Positions 9,300 to 18,700 of a stretch of 64,000 nucleotides of DNA are shown piece by piece. The notes under the pieces were generated by a model. The model saw nothing but the letters and a program-made list of their open reading frames with translations. It had not been told where the DNA came from and did no database searches. The DNA is from Martinezella dioscoreae (GTDB taxonomy: Bacteria; Pseudomonadota; Alphaproteobacteria; Rhizobiales; Rhizobiaceae): NCBI RefSeq assembly GCF_009176305.1, contig NZ_BLAJ01000003.1, forward strand, positions 992,001-1,056,000, in the 5' to 3' direction. Position numbers and translations under genes: made by a program. Positions within the stretch are counted from its first letter, which is position 1, and the number at the start of each line of letters is the position of its first letter.

Positions 9300-9992
9300 A
9301 TGCCGACGCTGTATCATCACCCAATGTCATCTTCCTCCCGGTTCGTTCGTCTGATCCTGACGGAATATGGCTATCAGACGGAGCTGATCGAGGAACAGAC
9401 CTGGGAAAAGCGCCGCGATTTCCTGGCGCTGAACCCGGCTGGCACCCTGCCTGTCTACGTCGATGACAGCATGCGGGCGCTCTGCGGTGCCTCGGTCATT
9501 TCCGAATATCTTGACGAGACGCATGGTGTCCTGAAGCGCGACCGCCGGCTTCTGGCCGAAGATCCGTTCCAGCGCGCCGAAATCCGCCGGCTGACGGAAT
9601 GGTTCATGCAGAAGATGGAGCAGGATGTGACGCGGCCGCTGACGCGCGAGCGCGTCTTCAAGCTTCAGATGACCGCCGAACAGGGCGGCGGCGCGCCGGA
9701 TTCCAAAGTCATGCGCATGGCGCGCGGCAATATCCGCCAGCATATGAAGTATCTTTCCTGGCTCGCAGGTTCGCGGCAGTGGCTGGCCGGCGAACGGCTG
9801 AGCTATGCCGATCTCGCCGCCGCGGCCTCGGTTTCCGTGCTAGATTATCTGGGCGAGATCGACTGGACGGAATCGCCTGTTGCCAAGGAATGGTATCAGC
9901 GGCTGAAGTCGCGCCCTTCCTTCCGGCCGATCCTGGCAGAGCGTGTGCGCGGTGTCACCCCGGTCTCACATTACGCCGATCTGGATTTCTAG
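9300..9992 (+). CDS. Glutathione S-transferase family protein
   Basis: 230 aa with an N-terminal thioredoxin-like domain (LYHHPMSSSSRFVRLILTEYG, then NPAGTLPVYVDDSMRALCGASVISEYLDE, the GSH-binding cis-Pro and Ser region) and an all-helical C-terminal domain (GERLSYADLAAAASVSVLDYLG). Cytosolic GSTs conjugate or reduce electrophiles with glutathione; the substrate is unknown. Alone on its strand between uppP (divergent) and queG. Confidence 0.87.
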   Translation: MPTLYHHPMSSSSRFVRLILTEYGYQTELIEEQTWEKRRDFLALNPAGTLPVYVDDSMRALCGASVISEYLDETHGVLKRDRRLLAEDPFQRAEIRRLTEWFMQKMEQDVTRPLTRERVFKLQMTAEQGGGAPDSKVMRMARGNIRQHMKYLSWLAGSRQWLAGERLSYADLAAAASVSVLDYLGEIDWTESPVAKEWYQRLKSRPSFRPILAERVRGVTPVSHYADLDF

Positions 9993-10004
9993 GGCGTTTT
10001 TCAC

Positions 10005-10050
10005 GCAATTCCGAACGGAAAACCGCTAACGCACCTTATCCTGGAATTGC
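10005..10050. repeat. Short intergenic palindrome (GCAATTCC type)
   Basis: GCAATTCC at 10005-10012 and GGAATTGC at 10043-10050 are the outer arms of a degenerate palindrome in the GST-queG gap, with GGAAAACCGC inside. The unit resembles the cleaner hairpin at 53240-53280, which has the same GCAATTCC outer arms and an inner GGTTTTCC, so both appear to belong to one dispersed family. Confidence 0.55.
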
Positions 10051-10067
10051 TATGACGAGGGCTCGAT

Positions 10068-11225
10068 ATGCCCGATGATCGCGAAACGGAAAAAGTGGAC
10101 AAGCGCAGAAGCACGCTGACGGCTTTCGTGCGAGAGGAAGCGCGTGCTCAGGGTTTCGATCTCTGTCGCATCACCAGGCCGGATGCCATTCCGGAAGCGG
10201 CCGTCCGGCTCAGCCAGTTTCTCGACAAGGGCTATCACGGCACCATGGGCTGGATGGAGGAGACCCGCGACCGCCGAGGCGATCCGCGCGTACTCTGGAG
10301 CGAGACGCGGTCCATCGTCGTCTTCGGCCTCAATTACGGCCCCGAGGAAGACCCGCGCGGCATCCTGGAGAAGAGGGATAAGGCGGCAATATCGGTCTAC
10401 GCCCGGAACCGTGACTACCACGATGTCATAAAAGGACGGCTGAAGGAGATCGCCACCCGCTTCGCGGCGCGCTCGAAAGAGGACGTCAAGGTCTTCGTCG
10501 ATACCGCACCGGTCATGGAGAAGCCTCTGGCAGCGGCTGCCGGCCTCGGCTGGCAGGGCAAGCATACCAATCTCGTCAGCCGTGGCTTTGGCTCCTGGCT
10601 CTTTCTCGGCTCGATGTTCACCACGGCCAATCTCGAGCCCGATGAGCCGGAGATTGACCATTGCGGCTCCTGCCGGGCTTGCCTCGACGTCTGCCCGACC
10701 GCTGCCTTCCCGGCCCCCTATCAGCTCGATGCGCGTCGCTGCATTTCCTATCTGACCATTGAGCACAAGGGTCCGATCGATCCTGAGCTTCGGCCGTTGA
10801 TCGGCAACCGCATCTACGGCTGCGACGACTGTCTTGCCGCCTGCCCCTGGAACAAGTTCGCCAGTGCCGCCTCGGAGATGAAGCTGGTGGCTCGAGACGA
10901 TCTCAAGGAACCGTCCATCGCCTTCCTGCTCGATCTGGATGATGCAAGCTTCCGCACATTCTTCAGCGGTTCGCCGGTCAAGCGTATCGGTCGCGACCGC
11001 TTCATCCGCAATGTGCTGATCGCTGCCGGCAATTCGGGCGATCGCTCCCTTATAGAGAGATGTCGCCAACTGGCTGGAGATCCCTCGCCAGTCGTGCGCG
11101 GCATGGCGGTCTGGGCGCTGTCCCGGCTGATGACGGCTGGCGAATTCCGCGCGTTTGCGGCAGAAAGAAATGACGAGGCGGACGAAGAAGTCCGCGGCGA
11201 ATGGAAACTGGCAGGGGTATCGTGA
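10068..11225 (+). CDS. queG: Epoxyqueuosine reductase QueG
   Basis: 385 aa, full length. It reduces epoxyqueuosine to queuosine in tRNA, using cobalamin and two [4Fe-4S] clusters. The clusters' cysteines are at 199/202/205/209 ([17 protein letters not shown]), 225, and 252/255/259 ([14 protein letters not shown]). The central [28 protein letters not shown] is the family signature, and the C-terminal HEAT-like repeat region (about 300-380) is kept. Its stop shares one base with the start of the next gene (TGATG), implying coupling. Confidence 0.96.
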   Translation: MPDDRETEKVDKRRSTLTAFVREEARAQGFDLCRITRPDAIPEAAVRLSQFLDKGYHGTMGWMEETRDRRGDPRVLWSETRSIVVFGLNYGPEEDPRGILEKRDKAAISVYARNRDYHDVIKGRLKEIATRFAARSKEDVKVFVDTAPVMEKPLAAAAGLGWQGKHTNLVSRGFGSWLFLGSMFTTANLEPDEPEIDHCGSCRACLDVCPTAAFPAPYQLDARRCISYLTIEHKGPIDPELRPLIGNRIYGCDDCLAACPWNKFASAASEMKLVARDDLKEPSIAFLLDLDDASFRTFFSGSPVKRIGRDRFIRNVLIAAGNSGDRSLIERCRQLAGDPSPVVRGMAVWALSRLMTAGEFRAFAAERNDEADEEVRGEWKLAGVS

Positions 11226-12097
11226 TGCATGTGATGATTTTCGGCTGCGGCTATTCCGGAACGGCCATCGCCAAGGCCTTCGCCGGCTCCGGCATTCGCA
11301 TCACCGGTACCACCCGCTCCGCCGACAAGGCCGAGCAGCTGACGAAAGATGGCATCGAGGCCTTCGTCTTCGATGGCGAGACCCTCGACCCGGCTCTTGC
11401 CGAGGCGATGCAAAGCGCCACGCATCTGGTGCAATCGATCGCACCGGGCAAATCAGGCGATCCACTGTTGCGGCTGGCACAGCTCAATCTCAAGGCGTTG
11501 ATGCCGAAGCTGGAATGGATCTGCTATCTCTCGACCGTCGGGGTCTATGGCGACCATAAGGGCGCTTGGGTCAGCGAGCAGACATCACTGCATCCAATCG
11601 CCGATCGCTCCGTCGAGCGGGTAGAGGCAGAAGACGGCTGGCTGCGCGTCGGCATCCGGCTCGGCCTCCCCGTTGCCGTGCTGCGGCTTTCCGGCATTTA
11701 CGGCCCGGGCCGCAATGCCTTCTGCAATCTGGAAAAGGGAACCGCGCGGCGGCTCATCAAGGCGAACCAGGTGTTCAATCGCATCCGCGTCGAGGATATC
11801 GGCGCATGTGCCCGCTTCCTGTCCGATCGCAAGCTCGGCGGCATATATAATGTCACCGATGACGAACCTGCACCGCCGCAGGATGTCGTTGCCGAGGCCG
11901 CCCGCCTGATGGGCGTCGAACCGCCACCGGAACAGCCTTTCGAAACAGCTGAGCTGACGCCGATGGCACGCTCCTTCTATGGCGAGAACAAGCGCGTTTC
12001 GAACGCGAAACTGCGCGCGCTCGGCTTCCAGTTCCGCTACCCAGAGTATCGCATGTCGCTTGCCGAACTCTGGTCCTCTGGAGCATGGCGCGGCTGA
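11225..12097 (+). CDS. NAD-dependent epimerase/dehydratase-like protein (YeeZ group)
   Basis: 290 aa from the ATG that overlaps the queG stop. Rossmann start MIFGCGYSGTAIAKAFAGSGIRITGTTRS, then WICYLSTVGVYGDHKGAWVSEQT and VLRLSGIYGPGRNAFCNLEKGTARRL, which place it with YeeZ-like atypical extended SDRs. The usual Tyr-x-x-x-Lys active site is not obvious, so dehydrogenase activity is uncertain. The coupling with queG is seen; a functional tie to queuosine synthesis is not demonstrated. Confidence 0.82.
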   Translation: MHVMIFGCGYSGTAIAKAFAGSGIRITGTTRSADKAEQLTKDGIEAFVFDGETLDPALAEAMQSATHLVQSIAPGKSGDPLLRLAQLNLKALMPKLEWICYLSTVGVYGDHKGAWVSEQTSLHPIADRSVERVEAEDGWLRVGIRLGLPVAVLRLSGIYGPGRNAFCNLEKGTARRLIKANQVFNRIRVEDIGACARFLSDRKLGGIYNVTDDEPAPPQDVVAEAARLMGVEPPPEQPFETAELTPMARSFYGENKRVSNAKLRALGFQFRYPEYRMSLAELWSSGAWRG

Positions 12098-12495
12098 GAA
12101 ATTGCTCCCGGTATCCCCGCTATATCGCATGAAAATTCCTACTTAGCCGGCTGCCTTAGTTCAATTTGCTCCGCATTTATGGTTAATGACCTCTAAAATT
12201 GCACAAATGCGGCAGCGATTATGGCAAAGCCGGAAAATTATTTTTCCGATTTTTGTGATGCCTGGCATCGGTCGATGCTTACGAGAAAATTCGTTCCATT
12301 TTTAACTGATTTTATTGGGTTTTTTCCACAATCAAGCAAATCCGCTGAATAGCCCTAGTATTCCCTTAATATCACAAATGTTACAGATTGTAACATTCCG
12401 TGATCGATGGTGGCACTTTTTCGCCATTTTTGGCCTGATTTAAGCCCCGCCGCCTACCCAGGGCGCAAGTTCAATAGCTTGAGGGAAAAATCGGT
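12098..12495. other. AT-rich 398-bp leader upstream of the RlpA-like gene
   Basis: No coding frame is supported. The stretch is markedly AT-rich compared with its neighbours, with several T runs, and holds a perfect palindrome at 12377-12397. It probably carries the promoter and control region of the RlpA-like gene. Confidence 0.5.
12377..12397. promoter_or_regulatory. Perfect palindrome, possible operator of the RlpA-like gene
   Basis: AATGTTACA and TGTAACATT are exact reverse complements separated by GAT. The site lies about 100 bases before the start codon, in an AT-rich leader. The regulator is not identified. Confidence 0.5.
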
Positions 12496-12864
12496 TTGAA
12501 GAAAATCGCACGTTCTTTGGCAATCGCCGCAACTATATCCGCCTCCATTGCTGTCGTTTCGACTCCGGCATTTGCATCCGCTGGCTGCGGAGGCGCTTCA
12601 TGGTACGGGGGAAGCTCCCGAACTGCTTCCGGGGAACGTATGAGTTCCAGAAATCTTACTGCAGCCCACCGCTCGCTCGCCTTCGGCACGCGTCTCAGGG
12701 TCACCAACAAGCACAATGGCCGCAGCGTCGTCGTTCGCATCAACGACCGTGGGCCTTTCATTCGCGGACGTGTTCTCGATCTCTCCCGCGCTGCCGCACA
12801 GAACATCGGCATGGTCGCTTCGGGTACCGCCAAAGTCTGTTACGAGGTCGTCGCCTCGAAGTAA
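12496..12864 (+). CDS. RlpA-like septal ring lytic transglycosylase family protein
   Basis: 122 aa. Signal peptide [18 protein letters not shown]... with likely cleavage after PAFA, then one double-psi beta-barrel domain: [54 protein letters not shown] and [16 protein letters not shown]. RlpA enzymes cut peptide-free glycan strands; this one lacks the C-terminal SPOR domain of septal RlpA, so it may act elsewhere in the envelope. Translation starts at TTG 12496, supported by GAGGGA 11 bases upstream; no in-frame ATG precedes the signal peptide. Confidence 0.88.
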   Translation: MKKIARSLAIAATISASIAVVSTPAFASAGCGGASWYGGSSRTASGERMSSRNLTAAHRSLAFGTRLRVTNKHNGRSVVVRINDRGPFIRGRVLDLSRAAAQNIGMVASGTAKVCYEVVASK

Positions 12865-13071
12865 TCGTCGCAAGCCGGAACCATCCGGCAATCGGCATGA
12901 CGCTTGCTCTCTCGGCCAATCGCGGCTACCACGCGATTGAGACGTCTCAAAATCCGCCGCCTTGGGCACTATTTACGCGGATTGGCGAGCCGTCAGCGAT
13001 TTTTGGTAGGGCGCAGAGTCCCAAGATGAGCTCCAACGGGTTCCGGGTCACGCGCGAGCAGGAGAGTGTGA

Positions 13072-14361
13072 ATGCGTCTGGGCGGCCGATTGCAGGGGGC
13101 CATCGAAGTTCTTGCCGATATCGAAGCGCGCAAGCGACCGGTGGCCGATGCCCTGAAAGATTGGGGCCTGGCCCATCGCTTCGCCGGCTCCGGCGACAGG
13201 GCCGCGATCGGCAACATCGTCTATGACGCCCTGCGCATGCGGCTTTCGCATGCCTGGCTGATGGGAGACGACAGCGCGTCCGCGCTTGCCCATGCCGTAC
13301 TCTTCCGCCAATGGGGCCTGACGCCGGAGGCGCTGGCTGCCGAGCTGGACGGCGATAAATTCGCACCCGAGGCGCCGAGCGCCGAAACATTGGCCGCCTT
13401 TGCGGCCCGCAAGCTCGAAGATGCGCCTCGTCACGTCCAGGGTGATATTCCCGAATGGGTCGAGCCCTCCTTCAGCCAAGCCTTCGGCGATGGCTGGCTT
13501 GCCGAAGCCAAGGCCCTTGCCGAGCGCCCGACGCTCGACCTTCGCGCCAATGCGCTGAAGGCCGACCGCTCCAAAGTCGTGAAGGCCCTGGAGCGCGCCG
13601 GTGGGCAGCCATCGAACATCGCCCGTTTCGGCATCCGTATTCCCGCCGGAGAAGGCGCATCCCGCCTGCCGAACGTCACGGCCGAACTTTCGTTCCAGAA
13701 GGGCTGGTTCGAGGTGCAGGATGAAGGCTCGCAGATCGTCGCCGATCTGGTCCTGCCTGATGAAGGCGACCAGGTGCTTGATTATTGCGCCGGCGGTGGC
13801 GGCAAGACGCTCGCCATGTCGGCCGCGATGCACAACAAGGGCCAGGTCCATGCCTATGACAGCGACCGGCGGCGGCTGGCACCGATCATCGAGCGGCTGA
13901 AGCGGGCCGGCACCCGCAACGTTCAAGTCCACGATGACCGCAACGGCCTGCTCCAACTGCGCGGCAAGTTCGACAAGGTGTTGGTCGATGCTCCCTGCAC
14001 CGGCACTGGCACCTGGCGGCGGCGTCCCGATACCAAATGGCGGCTGACACAGAAAAACCTCGACGAACGCACCAGCCAGCAACAGGAAGCCTTGGCGCAA
14101 GCCGGAGAGTTCGTCCGTCCCGGCGGGGCGCTATTTTACGTCACCTGCTCGGTGCTACCGGAGGAGAATGAGGCGCAGGTAAACCGCTTCGCAGCCCAGA
14201 ATCCGGATTTCGAAGTGGTGGAAACCCTGAGCTCCTGGGAGAGGCTGTTCGGCAAGGATGTCGCAAAGCCGCGCTCCTCCGACGGCAAGACCATTACCCT
14301 GACACCGGCCTCTACCGATACCGACGGCTTCTTCTTCAGCCGCCTTCAACGGAAAATGTAA
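13072..14361 (+). CDS. RsmB/NOP family RNA methyltransferase
   Basis: 429 aa. Class I SAM-dependent m5C methyltransferase: N-terminal NusB-like helical region (about 1-130), then motif I DYCAGGGGKTLAMSA, motif IV VDAPCTGTGTWRRRPDTKW with one catalytic Cys, and motif VI FYVTCSVLPEENEAQV with the other. The likely substrate is a cytosine in rRNA, but position cannot be assigned, so I do not give a symbol. It begins MRLGGRLQGAIEVLADI, as in alphaproteobacterial members. Preceded by GGAGAG. Confidence 0.9.
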   Translation: MRLGGRLQGAIEVLADIEARKRPVADALKDWGLAHRFAGSGDRAAIGNIVYDALRMRLSHAWLMGDDSASALAHAVLFRQWGLTPEALAAELDGDKFAPEAPSAETLAAFAARKLEDAPRHVQGDIPEWVEPSFSQAFGDGWLAEAKALAERPTLDLRANALKADRSKVVKALERAGGQPSNIARFGIRIPAGEGASRLPNVTAELSFQKGWFEVQDEGSQIVADLVLPDEGDQVLDYCAGGGGKTLAMSAAMHNKGQVHAYDSDRRRLAPIIERLKRAGTRNVQVHDDRNGLLQLRGKFDKVLVDAPCTGTGTWRRRPDTKWRLTQKNLDERTSQQQEALAQAGEFVRPGGALFYVTCSVLPEENEAQVNRFAAQNPDFEVVETLSSWERLFGKDVAKPRSSDGKTITLTPASTDTDGFFFSRLQRKM

Positions 14362-14581
14362 GCTGGCGGCGAGCGAGCCTCGCTTCCACTGCCCGCTGAC
14401 TCAATATCAAGCGCCTCATATCTGCGCATTCGCAAGCGAATCCATTTCGCTTGCGGCGTTAAACCCTTGGTCTCTCGCCTTAAAATCGTTCTAAACTAGA
14501 GCGTTTGACACAAGTTTGTTTTTCATACATGACACAAATTGCCAAGTTTTGACGGTGCCCCCGCTGTCACAGGAGAGGAAC

Positions 14582-15871
14582 ATGAAACTGAAAAACAGAA
14601 TTGGCGCCGCGTTCGCGGTGGCCGTTGTCACGACCGCCGCATTCAGCCTGCCGGCTCTTGCAGCCGCTCCCGAGCCGGCCGCCGTTCTCAAGCATTATGC
14701 GGACCTGGCACATGCCAAATATGAGGATGCGCTGACGACGGCGAAGGCACTCGACAAGGCGATCGATGCTCTGCTCGCCAACCCCAGCGACAAGACGCTG
14801 AAGGCGGCACGTGCGGCCTGGATCAAGGCCCGTGTTCCCTATGCGCAGACGGAAGTCTACCGCTTCGGCAACCCGATCGTCGACGATTGGGAAGGCAAGG
14901 TCAATTCCTGGCCGCTGGACGAAGGACTGATCGATTATGTCGACGCCTCCTACGGCACGGAAAGCGATGAGAACGCGCTCTATGTCGCGAATGTCATCGC
15001 CAACAAGACGATCAAGATCAACGGCAAGGATGTCGACGCTTCGCATCTGACACCGGAATTCCTCTCGGGCACGCTGCATCAGGCCGGCGGCGTCGAGGCC
15101 AATGTCGCGACGGGTTATCACGCCATCGAATTCCTGCTCTGGGGCCAGGATCTGCACGGCACCAACGCCGGTGCCGGCGAACGTCCCGCCACCGATTACG
15201 ATCTGAAGAATTGCACGCACGGCAATTGCCACCGCCGCGCCGAATATCTGAAATCGGCCTCGACGCTGCTGGTTTCGGATTTGCAGGAGATGACCGACAA
15301 GTGGGCGCCGGACGGCGAAGCCACCAAGCATGTGGAAGCCGATCCGAAGGCCGGCCTGACCACCATCCTGACCGGCATGGGCTCGCTTTCCTACGGTGAA
15401 CTTGCCGGCGAGCGCATGAAGCTCGGCTTGCTGCTGCACGATCCGGAAGAAGAGCAGGATTGCTTCTCCGACAATACCTATAACGAGCACAATGGCGACG
15501 CCATCGGCATCGCGTCTGCCTATACCGGCAATTACACTCGCGTCGACGGCACCAAGCTGAAGGGCCCGTCGCTGCACGATCTGGTCAAGGCCAAGGATCC
15601 GGCGCTCGACAAGGAAATGGAAGGCAAGCTCGACGCGACGCTTGCCGCCATGAAGGCGATGGTGCATCGCGGCGAGACGGTCGAGAAATACGATCAGATG
15701 ATCGGCGAGGGCAACAAGGAAGGCAACGCCACCGTGCAGAAGGCCATCGACGGCCTGCTCGACCAGACGAAGAGCATCCAGCGGGTCATCGCCGCTCTCG
15801 ATCTCGGCACGATCAAGCTCGAAGGTTCGGACAGCCTGGACAACCCGAACGCCGTCTTCACCAAGAAGTAA
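14582..15871 (+). CDS. Imelysin-family periplasmic protein (first of operon)
   Basis: 429 aa from ATG 14582 behind AGGAGAGGAAC. Signal peptide MKLKNRIGAAFAVAVVTTAAF... with likely cleavage after ALAA. The imelysin (peptidase M75) fold has two helical bundles; the GxHxxE motif is intact as GYHAIE at 15113-15130, followed by FLLWGQD. Imelysins and the related EfeO are linked to iron or copper handling in the periplasm; despite the M75 name, peptidase activity is doubtful for the family. It heads a four-gene operon with a di-heme cytochrome, a second imelysin and a DUF1513 protein. Confidence 0.92.
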   Translation: MKLKNRIGAAFAVAVVTTAAFSLPALAAAPEPAAVLKHYADLAHAKYEDALTTAKALDKAIDALLANPSDKTLKAARAAWIKARVPYAQTEVYRFGNPIVDDWEGKVNSWPLDEGLIDYVDASYGTESDENALYVANVIANKTIKINGKDVDASHLTPEFLSGTLHQAGGVEANVATGYHAIEFLLWGQDLHGTNAGAGERPATDYDLKNCTHGNCHRRAEYLKSASTLLVSDLQEMTDKWAPDGEATKHVEADPKAGLTTILTGMGSLSYGELAGERMKLGLLLHDPEEEQDCFSDNTYNEHNGDAIGIASAYTGNYTRVDGTKLKGPSLHDLVKAKDPALDKEMEGKLDATLAAMKAMVHRGETVEKYDQMIGEGNKEGNATVQKAIDGLLDQTKSIQRVIAALDLGTIKLEGSDSLDNPNAVFTKK

Positions 15872-15877
15872 TAAGGG

Positions 15878-17476
15878 ATGGCGGCAGCGCGACAAGGCGT
15901 TGCCGCCCCGACACCCATGACACGCATCCCGGCCAATCGCGCCCTTTTACCCGCCCTCGCTGCGGGTTTTTTGGTTTTTTCCATCACGCTGGCAGCCGCC
16001 GATATTCTCGATTTTCCGAGCACGCGTAGCGATCTCTCTACGGAAGAGCTGAAGCGCGTGCGCGACGTGACCCGCGCAACCAGCAACTTCCTCAAGGCCG
16101 AACCCTATGAGACGATGCAGGGCGGCGGCCTGACCTCGATCGACAAGGTCACGCGCGATATTTTCTCCCAGCCTTCGGCCAAGCTAGACCCACAACAGGG
16201 TCAGGATTTTCATCTCGGAAACGCACTCTTTCGCAAGCTCTGGGTCTCCGCCCCCTCCTCCACCCAGGCTTCCGACGGGCTGGGGCCGCTGTTCAATGCC
16301 CGCTCCTGCCAGAGCTGCCATATTCGCGACGGGCGCGGCCATCCGCCCGAGGAAGCGGGCGCTGCCGCGACCTCGATGGTCTTGCGCCTTGCGCGGCCCG
16401 CCGTGACGCCGGAGGAAGAGCAGGCCGTCAAGGATTTTCACGCACTCAATTTTCCGGATTCGACGTACGGGGCACAGCTGCAGGATCTAGCCGTCCCCGG
16501 CCTTGCGGCCGAAGGCAAGGTGACCGTCAGCTATAGCGAGGAGACGGTGACGCTTGCCGGCGGGGAAACCGTGACCTTGCGCAAGCCGCATTACGGCGTC
16601 AGCGATCTCGCCTATGGTCCGCTGGATGCAAGCACCACCCTTTCGCCACGCATCGCGCCACCGATGATTGGGCTCGGACTGATCGAAGCCATTCCGAATG
16701 CCGATATTATCGCCAATGCCGACCCGGACGACAAAAAAGGCACCGGCATACGCGGCCGCCCCGCCATCGTCCGCGATCATCGCACTGGTAAGATCGCGCT
16801 CGGCCGATTCGGCTGGAAAGCACAGAACGCGACCGTGCGCGACCAGGTGGCCGACGCCTTTTCCGCCGATATCGGCATTTCGACGCCCGACCGGCCAAAC
16901 CCCTATGGCGACTGCACGCCCAAGGAAGCCCACTGCCTGACAATGCCGACTGGCGTGCAGAAGCGGCTGGGCGACACGGAAGCGCCGGACCCCGTGCTGC
17001 CCCTCGTCACCTTTTATTCCGAAAATCTCGCCGTGCCGGCCCGACGCGCGACGAGCCAGTCCGCCGTCTTGCACGGCAAGGAGATGTTTTACCGCTCCGG
17101 CTGCGCTGCCTGCCACATACCGAAATTCGTGACGCGGGACGGCTTGAAGGGCAGCGACGGCAAGGATTCGCCGCAGGCTTTCCAGCTGATCTGGCCCTAT
17201 TCCGATTTCCTGCTGCACGACATGGGCGAAGGCCTTTCGGATGGACAGCAGGTGGGCGTGGCATCCGGTCGCGATTGGCGCACGCCGCCGCTCTGGGGTA
17301 TAGGCCTGGCACAGACGGTGAGCGGCCGGCAGGCCTATCTGCATGACGGCCGCGCCCGTACGCTGACCGAAGCCATCCTCTGGCATGGAGGAGAGGCGGA
17401 AAAAGCCCGCAACGCATTCGCCGGTCTTTCGAAGGACGACCGGCAAGCCCTCATCAACTTTCTGGAGTCCCTCTGA
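15878..17476 (+). CDS. Di-heme c-type oxidoreductase (thiol oxidoreductase-like, DUF1111)
   Basis: 532 aa, begins 6 bases after the first imelysin. N-terminal hydrophobic export segment (about 20-38). Two heme-attachment sites: CQSCH in NARSCQSCHIRDGRG (about residues 143-147) and CAACH in YRSGCAACHIPKF (about 409-413). The late WRTPPLWGIGLAQTV and YLHDGRARTLTEAILWHGGEA blocks match the family also called DHOR. Located in the periplasm. In operons with imelysins it is thought to supply redox chemistry for metal uptake. Its stop shares one base with the next start (TGATG). A start at ATG 15917 is also possible. Confidence 0.92.
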   Translation: MAAARQGVAAPTPMTRIPANRALLPALAAGFLVFSITLAAADILDFPSTRSDLSTEELKRVRDVTRATSNFLKAEPYETMQGGGLTSIDKVTRDIFSQPSAKLDPQQGQDFHLGNALFRKLWVSAPSSTQASDGLGPLFNARSCQSCHIRDGRGHPPEEAGAAATSMVLRLARPAVTPEEEQAVKDFHALNFPDSTYGAQLQDLAVPGLAAEGKVTVSYSEETVTLAGGETVTLRKPHYGVSDLAYGPLDASTTLSPRIAPPMIGLGLIEAIPNADIIANADPDDKKGTGIRGRPAIVRDHRTGKIALGRFGWKAQNATVRDQVADAFSADIGISTPDRPNPYGDCTPKEAHCLTMPTGVQKRLGDTEAPDPVLPLVTFYSENLAVPARRATSQSAVLHGKEMFYRSGCAACHIPKFVTRDGLKGSDGKDSPQAFQLIWPYSDFLLHDMGEGLSDGQQVGVASGRDWRTPPLWGIGLAQTVSGRQAYLHDGRARTLTEAILWHGGEAEKARNAFAGLSKDDRQALINFLESL

Positions 17477-18585
17477 TGCGCCAATGGAAATGCCTTGCAT
17501 TCGGCCTGCTGCTTACCGTTGCGGCCCTGCCTGCTCATGCCGAGGATGCGACGACCACTGGTACGGGGTTGAATGAGGCAGCGGTGCCGGCAACCTTGCA
17601 GAAGGCGGTGGATGACGTGATTCGTCCCGGCTACCGCGCCATGCACGACTCCGCCTCGAAACTGACTGCCGCGATGAAGACGCTTTGCGCCGATCCTACG
17701 GACGCCACCCTTTCCGGCGCCAAATCGGCTTTCGGCGACACCGTGAAGAGCTGGTCGCGCATCGAGATCGTCGATACCGGCCCGATCATCGAACAGAACC
17801 GCTTCGAGCATATCCTCTTCTATCCCGACCGCAAGGGCGTCGGCCTCAAGCAGGTGCAGGCGCTGATCGCTAAGGCCGACGAGCAGGATACGACCGTCGA
17901 AGCCGTCGCCGGCAAGAGCGTGGCGCTGATGAGCATGACGGCGCTGGAATATGTGCTCTTCGGCAACGGCTCCGATGTCCTCGGCAAGGAGAAGCAGAGC
18001 TTCCGCTGCCGCTATGGCGCGGCGGTTGCCGGCAACATCGAAAACACCGCCAAGGAAATCGCCGACGAATGGGACGCGCCCGACGGCGTGCAGAAATCCT
18101 GGAAATTCCCGGGCAAGACCAGCGACGATTTCATGGACAACAAGGAGGCCGTCACCGCACTGCTCGGCATCCTCGTGCACAGCGCCGCCAATATGCGCGA
18201 CCAGCGGCTGGAAACCTTCTACAAGGGCGATCCGGCGGCGGCGCGGCCGAAGATGGCGATCTACTGGCGCTCGGCCAATACATGGACCTCGTTTACGGGC
18301 AATATCGAAGGCCTGAAGACGCTCTGGGAAAAGGCCGAGATGGCAAGCCTGCTGCCGACAGACAAGCGCGCTGTCGCCACCAAGATCGACGACCTCCTAA
18401 ACGAGCTTGCAACGACAGCGTCATCGATCGATCCGGATGTTGAGGCGGCCATTGCCAACGATGCGGAGCGCGCCAAGATCGACAAACTGCTCTCCGTCAG
18501 CCGCGATCTCGCCACCAGCTTCAGCGACGAGTACGGCGGCGCCATCGGCCTTTCGGCCGGCTTCTCCTTCGCGGACGGAGACTAG
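17476..18585 (+). CDS. Imelysin-family periplasmic protein (second, motif-variant)
   Basis: 369 aa with signal peptide MRQWKCLAFGLLLTVAALPAHA. Same helical-bundle family as the first copy, but shorter and divergent. The region matching GxHxxE reads SMTALE (17932-17949): the glutamate and following YVLFG remain, while the glycine and histidine are replaced. It is translationally coupled to the di-heme gene. The divergence suggests a different metal site or a structural role; this is inference. Confidence 0.9.
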   Translation: MRQWKCLAFGLLLTVAALPAHAEDATTTGTGLNEAAVPATLQKAVDDVIRPGYRAMHDSASKLTAAMKTLCADPTDATLSGAKSAFGDTVKSWSRIEIVDTGPIIEQNRFEHILFYPDRKGVGLKQVQALIAKADEQDTTVEAVAGKSVALMSMTALEYVLFGNGSDVLGKEKQSFRCRYGAAVAGNIENTAKEIADEWDAPDGVQKSWKFPGKTSDDFMDNKEAVTALLGILVHSAANMRDQRLETFYKGDPAAARPKMAIYWRSANTWTSFTGNIEGLKTLWEKAEMASLLPTDKRAVATKIDDLLNELATTASSIDPDVEAAIANDAERAKIDKLLSVSRDLATSFSDEYGGAIGLSAGFSFADGD

Positions 18586-18700
18586 AACATGATGCCGAAA
18601 AGTGTCTGCGGTTTTCGGGCGACATCATGTTCTACTTCTTCGATTTTAGAGCGGATGATTTTAGGTCGAACAGACCTAAAATCATCCCGCTCGGGGCGCA
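18586..18700. repeat. RIME-like intergenic repeat, copy A
   Basis: Two hairpins in tandem. The first has arms AACATGATG (18586-18594) and CATCATGTT (18623-18631) with inner CCGAAAA/TTTTCG pairing. The second is perfect, GATGATTTTAGGT (18654-18666) with ACCTAAAATCATC (18674-18686). The same two-hairpin unit recurs at 29596-29710. It fits the ~100-bp RIME-type elements known from Rhizobium. It lies within the imelysin operon, between genes three and four. Confidence 0.8.

Noticed and set aside
14489..14525. Irr- or RirA-type iron box before the imelysin operon
   Set aside because: Only a TTCTAAA half-site and loosely spaced TGA/TCA words are present; not a full box.
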